A DNA stretch of 64,000 bases from Sphingomonas sp. J315 (GTDB taxonomy: Bacteria > Pseudomonadota > Alphaproteobacteria > Sphingomonadales > Sphingomonadaceae), in NCBI RefSeq assembly GCF_024666595.1, contig NZ_CP088296.1, forward strand, positions 558,001 to 622,000, in the 5' to 3' direction. Positions 48,871-57,694 of the stretch are shown one piece after another; the first letter of the stretch is position 1; every line of letters begins with the position of its first letter. A program made the translations under genes and the position numbers. The notes below the pieces were generated by a model. That model worked only from the letters and a program-made list of their open reading frames with translations. It was not told the origin of the DNA and searched no databases.

Positions 48871-50263
48871 ATGAACACACCTACGACGCTCGCCGCGTTG
48901 CTCGCGGCGACGGCGCTGCCGGTTGCGGCCGCAGCGCAGACTCATGACCATAGCCAGCACACGATGCCGGCACCCACCCCCACCCCCACCCCCCACTCCC
49001 ACGCCCGCGCCGGCTCCCGCACACGACCATGGGCAACATGCGCAACCGACACCGACGCACACCCCCGCCCCGGCCAGGACCGACCACCAGCATCACGGCG
49101 ACCATCAGGCCGCCGACGCCCCGACGCCCAACGCCCAAATCGCGTCCGGCACCGCCCTGCTCCCCGCAGCCGAGGGCGGCCAGCATGGCGGGCTGCACGC
49201 CATGGCCGGCGACTGGATGCTGATGGCGCATGGCTATGCCTGGGGCGCGGTTACCAGCCAGGGCGGCCCGCGCGGCGACGACATGGCGTTCGTCCAGACC
49301 ATGGGCATGGTCACCGCCAGCCGCCCGCTCAGCGACTCCGCACGGATCGAGCTGCGCGGCATGTTCAGCCTCGACCCGCTGATGGGCAAGCGCGGCTATC
49401 CAAACCTGTTCGCGGCGGGGGAGACCGCCAATGGCCGCGCTTTGGTCGATCGCCAGCATCCGCACGATCTGTTCATGGAGTTCGCCGCGCGGGTCGAGGT
49501 CGATGTCGCCCCCGGCACCACCGCCTTCCTCTATGGCGGCCCGGTTGGCGAGCCCGCGCTTGGCCCGCCCGCCTTCATGCACCGCCGTTCCGCGCGCTAT
49601 CAGACGATGTCTCCGATCGCGCATCACTGGTTCGATTCGACCCACATCACCTACGGCGTGGTGACCGCCGGCGTGCGCACCCGCGCATTCCAGCTTGAGG
49701 CTTCCGCATTCAAGGGCCGCGAGCCGGACGAGGAACGCTGGGGCTTCGATCCCATCAAGCTCGATTCGTGGAGCCTGCGCGCGACCTTCACCCCCAGCCC
49801 CAACTGGGCGATGCAAGTCAGCCATGGCCGCCTCGAAAGCCCCGAAGCGCTGCACGGCGGCAATGACGAGGCGCGCACCACCGCCAGCGTGCATTACGCC
49901 CGCGGCGGCCTGTCCGCGACGCTCGCCTGGTCGGCGAAGAACCGAATCCCCGGCGATACGCTCAGCGCCTGGGTGGCGGAGGCGAACTGGGACGTGGACG
50001 CGCGCCACAGCCTCTTCGCCCGCGCCGAACTGGTCCGCAACGACGAGCTGTTCCCCGACCACCACCATCCGCTGCACGACCAGCCGTTCCGCGTCGCGCG
50101 GTTCGAGGGCGGTTACGCCTACCGAATCCCGCTGGGTGACAAGGTGACACTGGCACTCGGCGGATCGGTCGCGACCTATGCCAAGCCGCAAGCGCTCGAC
50201 CCCTATTACGGGAAGAGCCCAGTCAGCGGCACCGCGTTCGCCAAGCTGTCGCTCGGCAACTGA
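48871..50263 (+). CDS. His-rich outer-membrane barrel-like protein, one frameshift
   Basis: Signal peptide MNTPTTLAALLAATALPVAA, then a low-complexity His/Pro/Thr segment (QTHDHSQHTMPAP, PAHDHGQHAQPTPTHTP, RTDHQHHGDHQA) that could bind metal, then a large domain starting GGQHGGLHAMAGDWMLMAHG. This domain has MGMVTASRPLSDSARIELRG, ETANGRALVDRQHPHDLFME and DSTHITYGVVTAGVR; alternating strands suggest an outer-membrane barrel. I recall similar proteins near multicopper oxidase genes. The frame breaks in the C6 run 48989-48994; five C would continue the Thr/Pro repeat and give about 463 residues. Confidence 0.65.
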
Positions 50264-50301
50264 CTCGCGCGCGTCATCTTGAACCGATAGAGGCCGCCGT
50301 C

Positions 50302-51507
50302 ATGCGCTGGTTCCTGCTCATGGCGGCGGTTCTGTTGGTCGTCCACTCCGCGCCTGCCTCCGCCCAGGCCGAAGCGCGCACCCCGGTGACGATCCTGATC
50401 GGCATCGACGGGTTCCGCCCCGACTATCTCGATCGCGGGGTCACGCCGGTCCTTTCGAAGCTCGCCAGCGAAGGCGTGCGCGCAACGATGCGTCCGTCCT
50501 TCCCGACCAAGACTTTCCCGAATTTCTACACTCTTGTCACCGGCAAGCGCCCCGACCGCCACGGCATCGTCGCCAACCGCTTCGAGGATCCCGCGCGCCC
50601 CGGCGAGCGCTTCACCCTCGCATCCGACCAGCCCTATTGGTGGGACCAGGCCGAGCCGCTTTGGACCGCAGCAGAGAGAGCCGGCGTGCAGACCGCCGTC
50701 ATGTTCTGGCCCGGTTCGGGGGTCGAGATCGGCGGCACGCGCCCGCATGACTGGCAGGCGTTCGGCATGGCAGTGACCGGTCGCCAGCGGGTCGATGCGA
50801 TCATCGACTGGCTGCGCCGTCCCGCCGCGACCCGACCCCGACTGCTCGGCCTGTATTTCGACACGATCGACACCGCCGGGCATCGCCACGGCCCCGATGC
50901 GGCGGAGACGACCGCAGCAGTGGCGGAAATCGACGCGCTGATCGGGCGATTGCTCGGCGAACTCGCCACACTCGGCCAGCCCGCCAATCTCGTCTTCGTC
51001 GCCGATCACGGTATGGCGGCGGTGGACGAAAGCCGCCGCATTCAGCTCGACACCGTCGCCGCCGCGACCGATTTCCGGTTGATCGAGGACGGCCCCTATG
51101 CCGCAATCGAGCCGCTGCCAGGGCGCGAGGCAGCGCTCGCGACGGCGCTGCTAAAGCCACATCCCAATATGGAGTGCTGGCGGCGCGCCGATATCCCCGC
51201 GCGTCTCCATTATGGCCGCAACCCGCGCACGCCGTCCTTCCTGTGCCTCGCCCGGGTCGGCTGGACGATCACCATCCGCCCCGCCGCCGAGCCGCTGCGC
51301 CCCGGCGGCGCGCATGGCTATGACCCCGCCGCGCCCGAGATGGCGGCACTCTTCCTCGCGCACGGCCCCGCCTTCGCATGGGGCGTCACCCTGCCCGCAT
51401 TCGACAACATCCATGTCGCGCCGCTGCTGCGCCTGCTGGCCGGGGTGCCACAGGCGCAGGATGCCGATGGTGACGCGGCGGTGTTCGCCCCGGCGCTGAG
51501 ACGCTGA
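50302..51507 (+). CDS. Secreted nucleotide pyrophosphatase/phosphodiesterase (NPP family)
   Basis: A 401-residue exported enzyme of the alkaline-phosphatase superfamily. Signal peptide MRWFLLMAAVLLVVHSAPAS. Metal ligands and nucleophile: D in LIGIDGFRPDYLDRG, Thr in SFPTKTFPNFYTLVTGKRPD, then YFDTIDTAGHRHGP and VADHGMA, and a final His in RPGGAHGYDP. It hydrolyses phosphodiester or pyrophosphate bonds of nucleotides or lipids; the exact substrate is not known. It lies 38 nt after the barrel protein and may share its transcript. Confidence 0.88.
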   Translation: MRWFLLMAAVLLVVHSAPASAQAEARTPVTILIGIDGFRPDYLDRGVTPVLSKLASEGVRATMRPSFPTKTFPNFYTLVTGKRPDRHGIVANRFEDPARPGERFTLASDQPYWWDQAEPLWTAAERAGVQTAVMFWPGSGVEIGGTRPHDWQAFGMAVTGRQRVDAIIDWLRRPAATRPRLLGLYFDTIDTAGHRHGPDAAETTAAVAEIDALIGRLLGELATLGQPANLVFVADHGMAAVDESRRIQLDTVAAATDFRLIEDGPYAAIEPLPGREAALATALLKPHPNMECWRRADIPARLHYGRNPRTPSFLCLARVGWTITIRPAAEPLRPGGAHGYDPAAPEMAALFLAHGPAFAWGVTLPAFDNIHVAPLLRLLAGVPQAQDADGDAAVFAPALRR

Positions 51508-51548
51508 ACCCTCTTGCCAAAATCCAGTTTCGGATAGAAACTGATCCC

Positions 51549-52001
51549 ATGATCTATTTCGAGGACCTGACGGTCGGGGACAAGGCCAGCTTCGGCTCCT
51601 ATGCGGTCACACGCGACGAGGTGCTGGACTTCGCGCAGAAATACGACCCCCAGCCATTCCACATCTCCGACGAGGCGGCGGCCAGGACCCATTTCGGGCG
51701 GCTCGCAGCGAGCGGCTGGCACACCGCGGCGATGACCATGGCGATGCTGGTGGAGCAGATGAAGGTCCGCCCCACCGCCAGTCTCGGCGCGGCGGGCATC
51801 GACGAATTGCGCTGGATCAAGCCGGTCTTCCCCGGCGACACGCTGCGCTGCGAAACCGAATTGCTCGAAAAGCGCGAATCCGAACGACGGCCCGAAATGG
51901 GTCGCACCCGCTCGCGCATGCTGGTGTTCAACCAGCATGACGAGCCGGTGCTGAGCTTCATCGCCAACGCGATTGTCGCGCGGAAACCCGCAGTCAATTA
52001 G
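51549..52001 (+). CDS. MaoC-like hotdog-fold dehydratase
   Basis: A 150-residue enoyl-CoA hydratase-type protein. The hydratase motif reads FHISDEAAARTHFGRLAASG followed by WHTAAMTMAMLV, with D and H in the expected catalytic places. The C-terminal half has IDELRWIKPVFPGDTLRCET, typical of the family. The acyl-CoA substrate is unknown. It is convergent with the next gene, overlapping by 4 nt. Confidence 0.9.
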   Translation: MIYFEDLTVGDKASFGSYAVTRDEVLDFAQKYDPQPFHISDEAAARTHFGRLAASGWHTAAMTMAMLVEQMKVRPTASLGAAGIDELRWIKPVFPGDTLRCETELLEKRESERRPEMGRTRSRMLVFNQHDEPVLSFIANAIVARKPAVN

Positions 52002-52516
52002 CCCGGACGGCGCCGGTCGCGGCGGTTTTCGCGGCGTAGTTCGCGTCGATCCTGACGATATTCCCGCCGATATTCGCGGCGATCGTCACGCCGCTCCGCG
52101 CGCGCTTCGGGCCGCGTCACCTCGCCCTGACGATAGTCCCGGCGATCCTGCCGCCGATCCTGGCGATAGGCGCGGTCATCGCGGCGGCGGTCCTGCGCAA
52201 ACTCGCGCCAATTCTGTCGCACCTCGCGGCGGTCGCCACGCCAGTTTTGGCGGCGCTGCTCCCAATAGCGGCGCTGGCTGTCGCTCCAACGAATGGGACG
52301 GCGATCGCGATCATAGACATAATATCCGGTGCCCGGATAATAATAGTCGCCATACCAGCCCCAATAGGGATCGCCATAACCACCGGCATAATAGCCGCCA
52401 CCTCCGCCGCCATAGCCGACGGAAACGCCGCTATAGCCATAGCCGTCGGTGCAGGCGGCAACGCCGAGCGCGGCGGCACCGGCAAGCCCGAGCTTCACGA
52501 TACGCAAACTGAACAT
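51998..52516 (-). CDS. Arg-rich lipoprotein
   Basis: A 172-residue protein. ATG 52516 gives MFSLRIVKLGLAGAAALGVAAC with a lipobox, then a Gly/Tyr-rich region (GYGGGGGGYYAGGYGDPYWG) and a long C-terminus made mostly of Arg, Asp, Gln and Glu (DRRRDDRAYRQDRRQDRRDY). The basic tail may be helical and bind nucleic acid, LPS or peptidoglycan; this is only a guess. It resembles in composition the protein at 45097-45561 but has no glycine zipper. Confidence 0.65.
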   Translation of the reverse strand: MFSLRIVKLGLAGAAALGVAACTDGYGYSGVSVGYGGGGGGYYAGGYGDPYWGWYGDYYYPGTGYYVYDRDRRPIRWSDSQRRYWEQRRQNWRGDRREVRQNWREFAQDRRRDDRAYRQDRRQDRRDYRQGEVTRPEARAERRDDRREYRREYRQDRRELRRENRRDRRRPG

Positions 52517-52603
52517 GATGCTTCTCCCGGACACCATGGGGGCGCCCTAATCTATTGAGAACAGGGGAGAAGCGGCAGGGGTTCCATACGGCGGCGCTTC
52601 TAG

Positions 52604-52736
52604 ATCCTCCCCCGCAAGGGGGAGGTGGCGCCGAAGGCGACGGAGGGGGAGGAACGGGATCGGCCTGAAGGGACAGGACATCGCCGTCCGCCCCCTCCGT
52701 CAGCGGCGCTGACACCTCCCCCTGGCGGGGAGGATT
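52604..52736. repeat. Inverted-repeat (REPIN-like) element, CCTCCCCC family
   Basis: Arms 52604-52630 (ATCCTCCCCCGCAAGGGGGA...) and 52711-52736 (...CCTGGCGGGGAGGATT) are inverted, with inner matching blocks GACGGAGGGGGAGGA and CCGCCCCCTCCGTC. Nearly the same as the element at 17567-17703, including the GATCGGCCTGAAGG versus TTCGGTCTGAACCG centre. It lies between the Arg-rich lipoprotein start and the apt stop. Confidence 0.78.
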
Positions 52737-52744
52737 ACCGGGCG

Positions 52745-53284
52745 TCAATGCCCGGGAAATTCGGCCAGCGCGGTCACATGCACGCCTTCGGCACGCAGCG
52801 CATCCGCACCGCCCAGGTCGGGCAGGTCGATGACGAACGCCGCCTGCGTCACCACTGCGCCCACCTTGCGCAACAGCCGCGCCGCGGCCCGCGCGGTGCC
52901 GCCGGTCGCGATCAGATCGTCGATCAGCAACACCCGCGCCCCGGGCGCGACGGCATCGGCATGGATCGCGATGCGGTCGGTGCCATATTCCAGCGCATAG
53001 TCCTCAGCGACGGTCGCGCCGGGCAGCTTGCCGTCCTTGCGCACCAGCAATGTCCCCGCCCCCAGCGCCAGCGCGACCGGCGCGGCGAAGATGAAGCCGC
53101 GCGCCTCGATCCCCGCGACCAGATCGACCGGCCCGTCCACCGCCTCGACGATCCGCTCGACCGCGCGCGCGAAGCCCGACGGGTCGAGCAGCAGCGTGGT
53201 GATGTCGCGGAACATGATCCCCGGCTTGGGAAAATCGGGGATGGTGCGGATCAGCGCGGCGAGATCGTCATTGGTCGGGGTCAC
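52745..53284 (-). CDS. apt: Adenine phosphoribosyltransferase
   Basis: Purine salvage: adenine plus PRPP gives AMP. 179 residues. The PRPP motif is VLLIDDLIATGGTARA, and the N-terminal FPKPGIMFRDITTLLLDP plus GIEARGFIFAAPVALALGAG are family signatures. It lies just downstream of petC on the same strand but a strong terminator separates them. Confidence 0.96.
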   Translation of the reverse strand: MTPTNDDLAALIRTIPDFPKPGIMFRDITTLLLDPSGFARAVERIVEAVDGPVDLVAGIEARGFIFAAPVALALGAGTLLVRKDGKLPGATVAEDYALEYGTDRIAIHADAVAPGARVLLIDDLIATGGTARAAARLLRKVGAVVTQAAFVIDLPDLGGADALRAEGVHVTALAEFPGH

Positions 53285-53295
53285 GGCATCGCTCC

Positions 53296-53331
53296 CAAGA
53301 AAACGGCCCGGGAATCGCTTCCCGGGCCGCT
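53296..53331 (-). terminator. Intrinsic terminator after petC
   Basis: On the minus strand GCGGCCCGGGAA GCGA TTCCCGGGCCG is followed by TTTTCTT. The stem is 11 bp and very GC-rich. It lies 21 nt after the petC stop and before apt, so it ends the petABC transcript. Confidence 0.88.
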
Positions 53332-53352
53332 GGAAAAAGTTCAGGCGAACGT

Positions 53353-54187
53353 TCAGTCCTTCACGTTCCGCCAGATCTGCTTTTTCGCGCCATAGGCCAG
53401 GAAGCAGAAGATCACGAGGAAGATCAGCGTCGCGAGACCGGCGGTCTTGCGCGCTTCCAACTTCGGCTCTGCGGTCCAGGTCAGGAACGCCGCGACGTCC
53501 GCCGCATAGTTCTTGGTCGTGGCGGCAGTACCGTCCGAATACGTCACTTGCCCGTCCGCGAGCGGCGGTGCCATTGCGAGGTTGAGCGTGTGGAAATAGG
53601 GGTTGTAGTGCAGCCCCTCAGGCGTCTTGGCGTCCGGGAACTTCTTGAGCAGTTCCGCAGGCTGGTCCTGATATCCGGTCAGCAGCGAGTAGAGATAGTT
53701 GCTGCCATCCGCGCGCGCCTTGGCCATCAGCGACAGGTCGGGGGGGGATCGCGTTGTTGTTCGCGGCCGCTGCGGCGATATCATTGGCATAGGGCGAAGG
53801 GAAACGATCGGCAGGAATACCGTCGCGGGTCGCGGGTTCACCCGTGTCCGGGTTGACCGACGGAACCTGGAATCCCTTGGCGATGGTCTTGATCTGGCCC
53901 TCGCTATAGCCGAGCGCGGCAAGGTCACGGAACGACACCAGACGCAGCGAGTGACAGGCGGCGCAAACCTCCTTGTACACCTGCAAGCCACGCTGCAGCT
54001 GGCGCTGGTCATAGGTGCCGAACATGCCGGTGAAGCTAAAGCCGCCTTCCGGCGCTTCGGCATGCTTGTGGAATTCCTGCTCGACCGTCTTGGGCGTGGT
54101 CAGCCCGTTCGAGAAGGTGTCGATGATCCCAAGGAACAGGGCGAAGACGAACCCCAGCCCGACCAAAAATCCGCCGATGCGAACCAT
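53353..54187 (-). CDS. petC: Cytochrome c1 of the bc1 complex, one frameshift
   Basis: Heme subunit that takes electrons from the Rieske protein to cytochrome c. Heme motif C75-A-A-C78-H79 in VYKEVCAACHSLRL. Membrane anchor near the C-terminus (GLATLIFLVIFCFLAYGAKK). The frame breaks in the G8 run 53740-53747; seven bases would give NNNAIPPDLSLMAKARADGS and a protein of about 277 residues, complete at both ends. Because the bc1 complex is normally needed for respiration, a sequencing error is the likely cause. petC follows petB after 14 nt. Confidence 0.93.
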
Positions 54188-54201
54188 TTTCTATGCCCCT
54201 C

Positions 54202-55488
54202 TTATTCGGCAGCTGCGGTCTGGAGCGGCGAGGTGCCACCCTTGCCGGCGAGCACGGCCTCGGTGATCGAGTTCGGCAGCGGGCGCGGACGCTCCATTGC
54301 CGAGACGATCGGCAGGATCACCAGGAAATGCAGGAAGTAATAGGCCGTCGCGAACTGACCGATCAGGATCACGCCCGGGGTCGGGGCCGCGCCACCGACA
54401 TAGCCCAGCACCAGCACGTCCACGAGCAGGATCAGCAGGAACCAGCGATAGGTCGGGCGATAATTCGCCGATCGAACCGGCGACGTGTCGAGCCAGGGCA
54501 GGAAGAACAGCAGCAGGATCGAGCCGAACATCGCCAGCACGCCCCACAGCTTCGCCGACATGATGAAGTCGACGGTAAACGACTTCAGGATGGCGTAGAA
54601 GGGTAGGAAGTACCATTCGGGCACGATATGCGCCGGGGTCGAGAGCGGGTTGGCCGGGATATAGTTGTCCGGGTGCCCCAGCAGGTTCGGCGCAAAGAAG
54701 ATCAGCGACGCAAATACCAGCAGCGCCACGCCCACGCCCACACCATCCTTGGCGGTGTAGTATGGGTGGAACGGCACGGTATCCTGCTCGTCCTTCACCT
54801 CGACGCCGGTCGGGTTCGACGAACCCGGAATGTGCAGCGCCCAGATGTGGAGGATGACCACGCCGGCGATCACGAACGGCAGCAGATAGTGGAGCGAGAA
54901 GAAGCGGTTGAGCGCGGCATTGTCCGGCGCGAAACCGCCGAGCAGCCAGACGCGGATCGGTTCGCCCACCACGGGGATTGCCGAGAAGAAGCCGGTGATC
55001 ACCTGCGCGCCCCAGAAGCTCATCTGGCCCCAGGGAAGGACATAGCCCATGAACGCGGTCGCCATCATCAGCAGGAAGATGACGACGCCGAGCAGCCACA
55101 CCATCTCGCGCGGCGCCTTGTACGAACCGTACCACAGGCCGCGGGCGATATGGATGTACACCACCAGCAGGAACATCGACGCGCCATTGGCGTGCGCATA
55201 GCGGATGAACCAGCCCGAGTTCACATCGCGCATGATGTGCTCGACACTATCGAACGCGATGCCCGCATTGGCGGCATAGTGCATCGCCAGCACGATGCCA
55301 GTGACGATCTGGATCGCCAGGAACATCCCGGCGAGGACGCCGAAATTCCAGAAATAGTTGAGATTGCGCGGGACCGGATAGCCGGCGCCGACGGCGTTAT
55401 AGACGAAGCGCGGGAGGGGCAGACGATCGTCCACCCACTTCATCACCGGATGCTTCGGCTCATACTGCTTTGCCCAGGGAAAGCTCAT
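54202..55488 (-). CDS. petB: Cytochrome b of the bc1 complex
   Basis: Membrane subunit holding hemes bL and bH and both quinone sites. 428 residues with eight helices. Conserved pieces: [20 protein letters not shown], the Qo motif [14 protein letters not shown] (PEWY), and heme histidines in [20 protein letters not shown] and [20 protein letters not shown]. Second gene of petABC. Confidence 0.97.
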   Translation of the reverse strand: MSFPWAKQYEPKHPVMKWVDDRLPLPRFVYNAVGAGYPVPRNLNYFWNFGVLAGMFLAIQIVTGIVLAMHYAANAGIAFDSVEHIMRDVNSGWFIRYAHANGASMFLLVVYIHIARGLWYGSYKAPREMVWLLGVVIFLLMMATAFMGYVLPWGQMSFWGAQVITGFFSAIPVVGEPIRVWLLGGFAPDNAALNRFFSLHYLLPFVIAGVVILHIWALHIPGSSNPTGVEVKDEQDTVPFHPYYTAKDGVGVGVALLVFASLIFFAPNLLGHPDNYIPANPLSTPAHIVPEWYFLPFYAILKSFTVDFIMSAKLWGVLAMFGSILLLFFLPWLDTSPVRSANYRPTYRWFLLILLVDVLVLGYVGGAAPTPGVILIGQFATAYYFLHFLVILPIVSAMERPRPLPNSITEAVLAGKGGTSPLQTAAAE

Positions 55489-55503
55489 TTCAAGGTGCCC
55501 CCC

Positions 55504-56076
55504 TCAGCCGACCCGAATTACGGTGTCGGAAATGAATGCATATTCCGGAACGACGAGGTTCGTCGGTGCCGGGCCGGTGCGGATGCGACCGGCGGTGTCA
55601 TAGGCCGAGCCGTGGCACGGGCAGAAATAGCCGCCATACGGCCCCTTATTCTCACCCTCGCCTGCGCCCAGCGGCACGCAGCCGAGATGGGTGCAGACGC
55701 CGAGGGTGACCAGCCAGTTGGCCTTGCCCTCCTTGGTCCGCTCGGCCAGAGTCTGGGGATCGCGCAGGTCGGACAGCGACGTCTTGTTCGCCTCTTCGAT
55801 CTCGGTCGGCGTCAGGTTGCGCACGAACAACGGCTGCTTGCGAAACGTCGCCTTGACCGACTGGCCCGGCTGGATCGCCGAGATGTCGAGTTCGGTGGTC
55901 GACAGCGCCAGCACGTCCGCCGACGGGCTCATCTGGTTGATCAGCGGCAGCGCCACGACGCCCGCGCCGACGCCAGCGAAAGCGACCGCGCCGATCGCGA
56001 AATAGTCACGACGGCGGGGATCGGCCGGCGCGTCACCCGCGTCACCCGGAGGTACAGCTTCTTCAAGCGTTGCCAT
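55504..56076 (-). CDS. petA: Rieske iron-sulfur protein of the bc1 complex
   Basis: 190 residues, one N-terminal membrane anchor ([20 protein letters not shown]) and the [2Fe-2S] domain with ligands in [12 protein letters not shown] and [14 protein letters not shown]. It has a conserved [20 protein letters not shown] stretch. First gene of petABC; the promoter should be in 56077-56250. No twin-arginine is seen before the anchor ([10 protein letters not shown] gives RR, so Tat export is plausible). Confidence 0.96.
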   Translation of the reverse strand: MATLEEAVPPGDAGDAPADPRRRDYFAIGAVAFAGVGAGVVALPLINQMSPSADVLALSTTELDISAIQPGQSVKATFRKQPLFVRNLTPTEIEEANKTSLSDLRDPQTLAERTKEGKANWLVTLGVCTHLGCVPLGAGEGENKGPYGGYFCPCHGSAYDTAGRIRTGPAPTNLVVPEYAFISDTVIRVG

Positions 56077-56253
56077 GCATCAGCCCTTGCACTTCAAAAT
56101 TCCGGCGTTTTCACGCCCCTGTCCCGGACGGCGGAGCGCGCGAACGCCACGCCAGGCCCCCGGATTGCCCCCGGTGGCTGGCGGGCCTGATAGACGGCAC
56201 GGGGCGACTTTGCCAACCGCCTTTTTGACCGGCGCATTACACCGGTTTGTTTT

Positions 56254-56338
56254 CGACACCGGCCCGCTCCCCCACCCGGCCGCCCATTTCAGAATATCCA
56301 GCCGATGGGTGGCCGGGTGGGGGAGCGTGCCGGTGTCG
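56254..56338. repeat. 34-bp inverted repeat in the petA-trmL intergenic region
   Basis: Arms 56254-56287 and 56305-56338 are inverse complements over 34 bp with two mismatches, around a 17-nt loop (TTCAGAATATCCAGCCG). The arm core is CGCTCCCCCACCCGGCC. It stands in the 313-nt gap between the divergent starts of petA (56076) and trmL (56390), away from any gene end, so it is not a terminator for a flanking gene. The rest of the gap shows no gene; a TTTGCC...TTTTTGACC tract near 56209-56230 may belong to the petA promoter. Confidence 0.8.
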
Positions 56339-56389
56339 GACTTCAGCAACTGCGCCTTGTGACGGGCGGGCTCCCTGCACTATCGGGGC

Positions 56390-56842
56390 ATGATGCGCCT
56401 CGCCCTGTTCCAGCCCTGTATTGCCGGCAATGTCGGTGCGGTCCTGCGCATCGGCGCGTGTTTCGATACGCAGATCGACCTGGTCGAGCCGATGGGATTC
56501 GCGTGGGACGACAAGCGCGTGGCGCGCGCCGGCATGGACTATATCGACCATGTCCGCGTCACTCGGCACCGCGACTGGGATTCGTTTCTCGCGACCGTGA
56601 CCGGCCGCATCGCACTGTTCACCACCAAGGGCGCGTCGCGCTTTGACGAAGCGCAATTCGCGCCCGACGATATCCTGCTGCTCGGGTCGGAGGATGCAGG
56701 GGCGCCCGATCATGTCCATGACCGCGCCGACCTGCGCCTGCGCATCCCGATGAAACCGGCGATGCGCTCCTTGAACCTCTCCGTCTCGGCGGGCATCGCC
56801 CTGTCCGAAGCGCTCCGGCAAACCAAAGGCTATCCGCAATGA
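56390..56842 (+). CDS. trmL: tRNA (cytidine/uridine-34-2'-O)-methyltransferase
   Basis: SPOUT-type methylase that modifies the wobble base of certain tRNA-Leu. 150 residues. Signatures: LALFQPCIAGNVGAVLRIGA near the start, LLGSEDAGAPDHVHDRADLR, and RIPMKPAMRSLNLSVSAGIA, forming the trefoil knot. Two adjacent ATG codons (56390, 56393) can start it. Its stop overlaps the hemF start by ATGA. Confidence 0.94.
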   Translation: MMRLALFQPCIAGNVGAVLRIGACFDTQIDLVEPMGFAWDDKRVARAGMDYIDHVRVTRHRDWDSFLATVTGRIALFTTKGASRFDEAQFAPDDILLLGSEDAGAPDHVHDRADLRLRIPMKPAMRSLNLSVSAGIALSEALRQTKGYPQ

Positions 56843-57693
56843 TCGAACTCGACCCCCAGCAACAGCGCGCCCGCGCCTGGTTCGAGGAGCTGCGCGACGC
56901 GATCTCCGCCGAGTTCGAATCGATTGAGCGTGAGGCCGGGTCGGACGCGGCCTTCGACTATATCGCCTGGGACCGCGTCGATCCGTCGGGCGAGCCAGGC
57001 GGTGGCGGCGTGCGCGGGGTGATGAAGGGCAAGGTGTTCGAAAAGGTCGGCGTCAACGTCTCGACCGTCGGCGGCACGTTCGAGGGCGATTTCGCCAAGT
57101 CGATCCACGGCGCGGGCGAGGATCCCCGCTTCTTCGCCACCGGCATCAGCCTCGTCGCGCACATGGCCAACCCGCATGTCCCTGCGGTCCACATGAACAC
57201 CCGCTTCCTGGTGACGACCAAGCGCTGGTTCGGCGGCGGCGCGGATCTGAACCCGCCGATTCCCTATGATGAAGACACTGTGGACTTCCATGCACGTCTG
57301 CAGGCGGCATGTGACACGCACGACACCGCGCATTACCCGCGGTTCAAGGCATGGGCCGACGACTATTTCTACATTCCCCACCGCAATGTCCATCGCGGGG
57401 TCGGCGGCATCTTCTACGATCACCTCGACAGTGAGGACAATGCGACATGGGAGGCGAATTTCGCCTTCACCCGGGATGTCGGCCGCGCCTTCCTCGATAT
57501 CTACCCCGCAATCGTCCGCCGCCGCATGGCCACGCCCTTCACCGATGCCGACAAGGTGCAGCAGCTGGAATGGCGCGGCCGTTATGCCGAGTTCAATCTG
57601 GTCTATGACCGGGGAACGTTGTTCGGCCTCAAGACCGGCGGCAATATCGACGCGATCCTGATGAGCCTCCCACCGCTGGCGAAATGGTCTTGA
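56839..57693 (+). CDS. hemF: Oxygen-dependent coproporphyrinogen III oxidase
   Basis: Heme pathway enzyme that converts coproporphyrinogen III to protoporphyrinogen IX with oxygen. 284 residues. Signatures: GGGGVRGVMKGKVFEKVGVN-like block (GGGVRGVMKGKVFEKVGVN), HMNTRFLVTTKRWFGGGADL and YNLVYDRGT-like FNLVYDRGTLFGLKTGG. Coupled to trmL by a 4-nt overlap and followed by the GNAT gene after 1 nt. Confidence 0.97.
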   Translation: MIELDPQQQRARAWFEELRDAISAEFESIEREAGSDAAFDYIAWDRVDPSGEPGGGGVRGVMKGKVFEKVGVNVSTVGGTFEGDFAKSIHGAGEDPRFFATGISLVAHMANPHVPAVHMNTRFLVTTKRWFGGGADLNPPIPYDEDTVDFHARLQAACDTHDTAHYPRFKAWADDYFYIPHRNVHRGVGGIFYDHLDSEDNATWEANFAFTRDVGRAFLDIYPAIVRRRMATPFTDADKVQQLEWRGRYAEFNLVYDRGTLFGLKTGGNIDAILMSLPPLAKWS

Positions 57694-57694
57694 A

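Noticed and set aside
48961..49020. A CRISPR or tandem repeat array in the CCCACC region
   Set aside because: The repeats are short Thr-Pro codons within the signal-proximal linker of a protein gene, without spacers.
56080..56349. Open frames on both strands between petA and trmL
   Set aside because: They translate the inverted repeat and flanking GC-rich DNA; no family features or ribosome sites.
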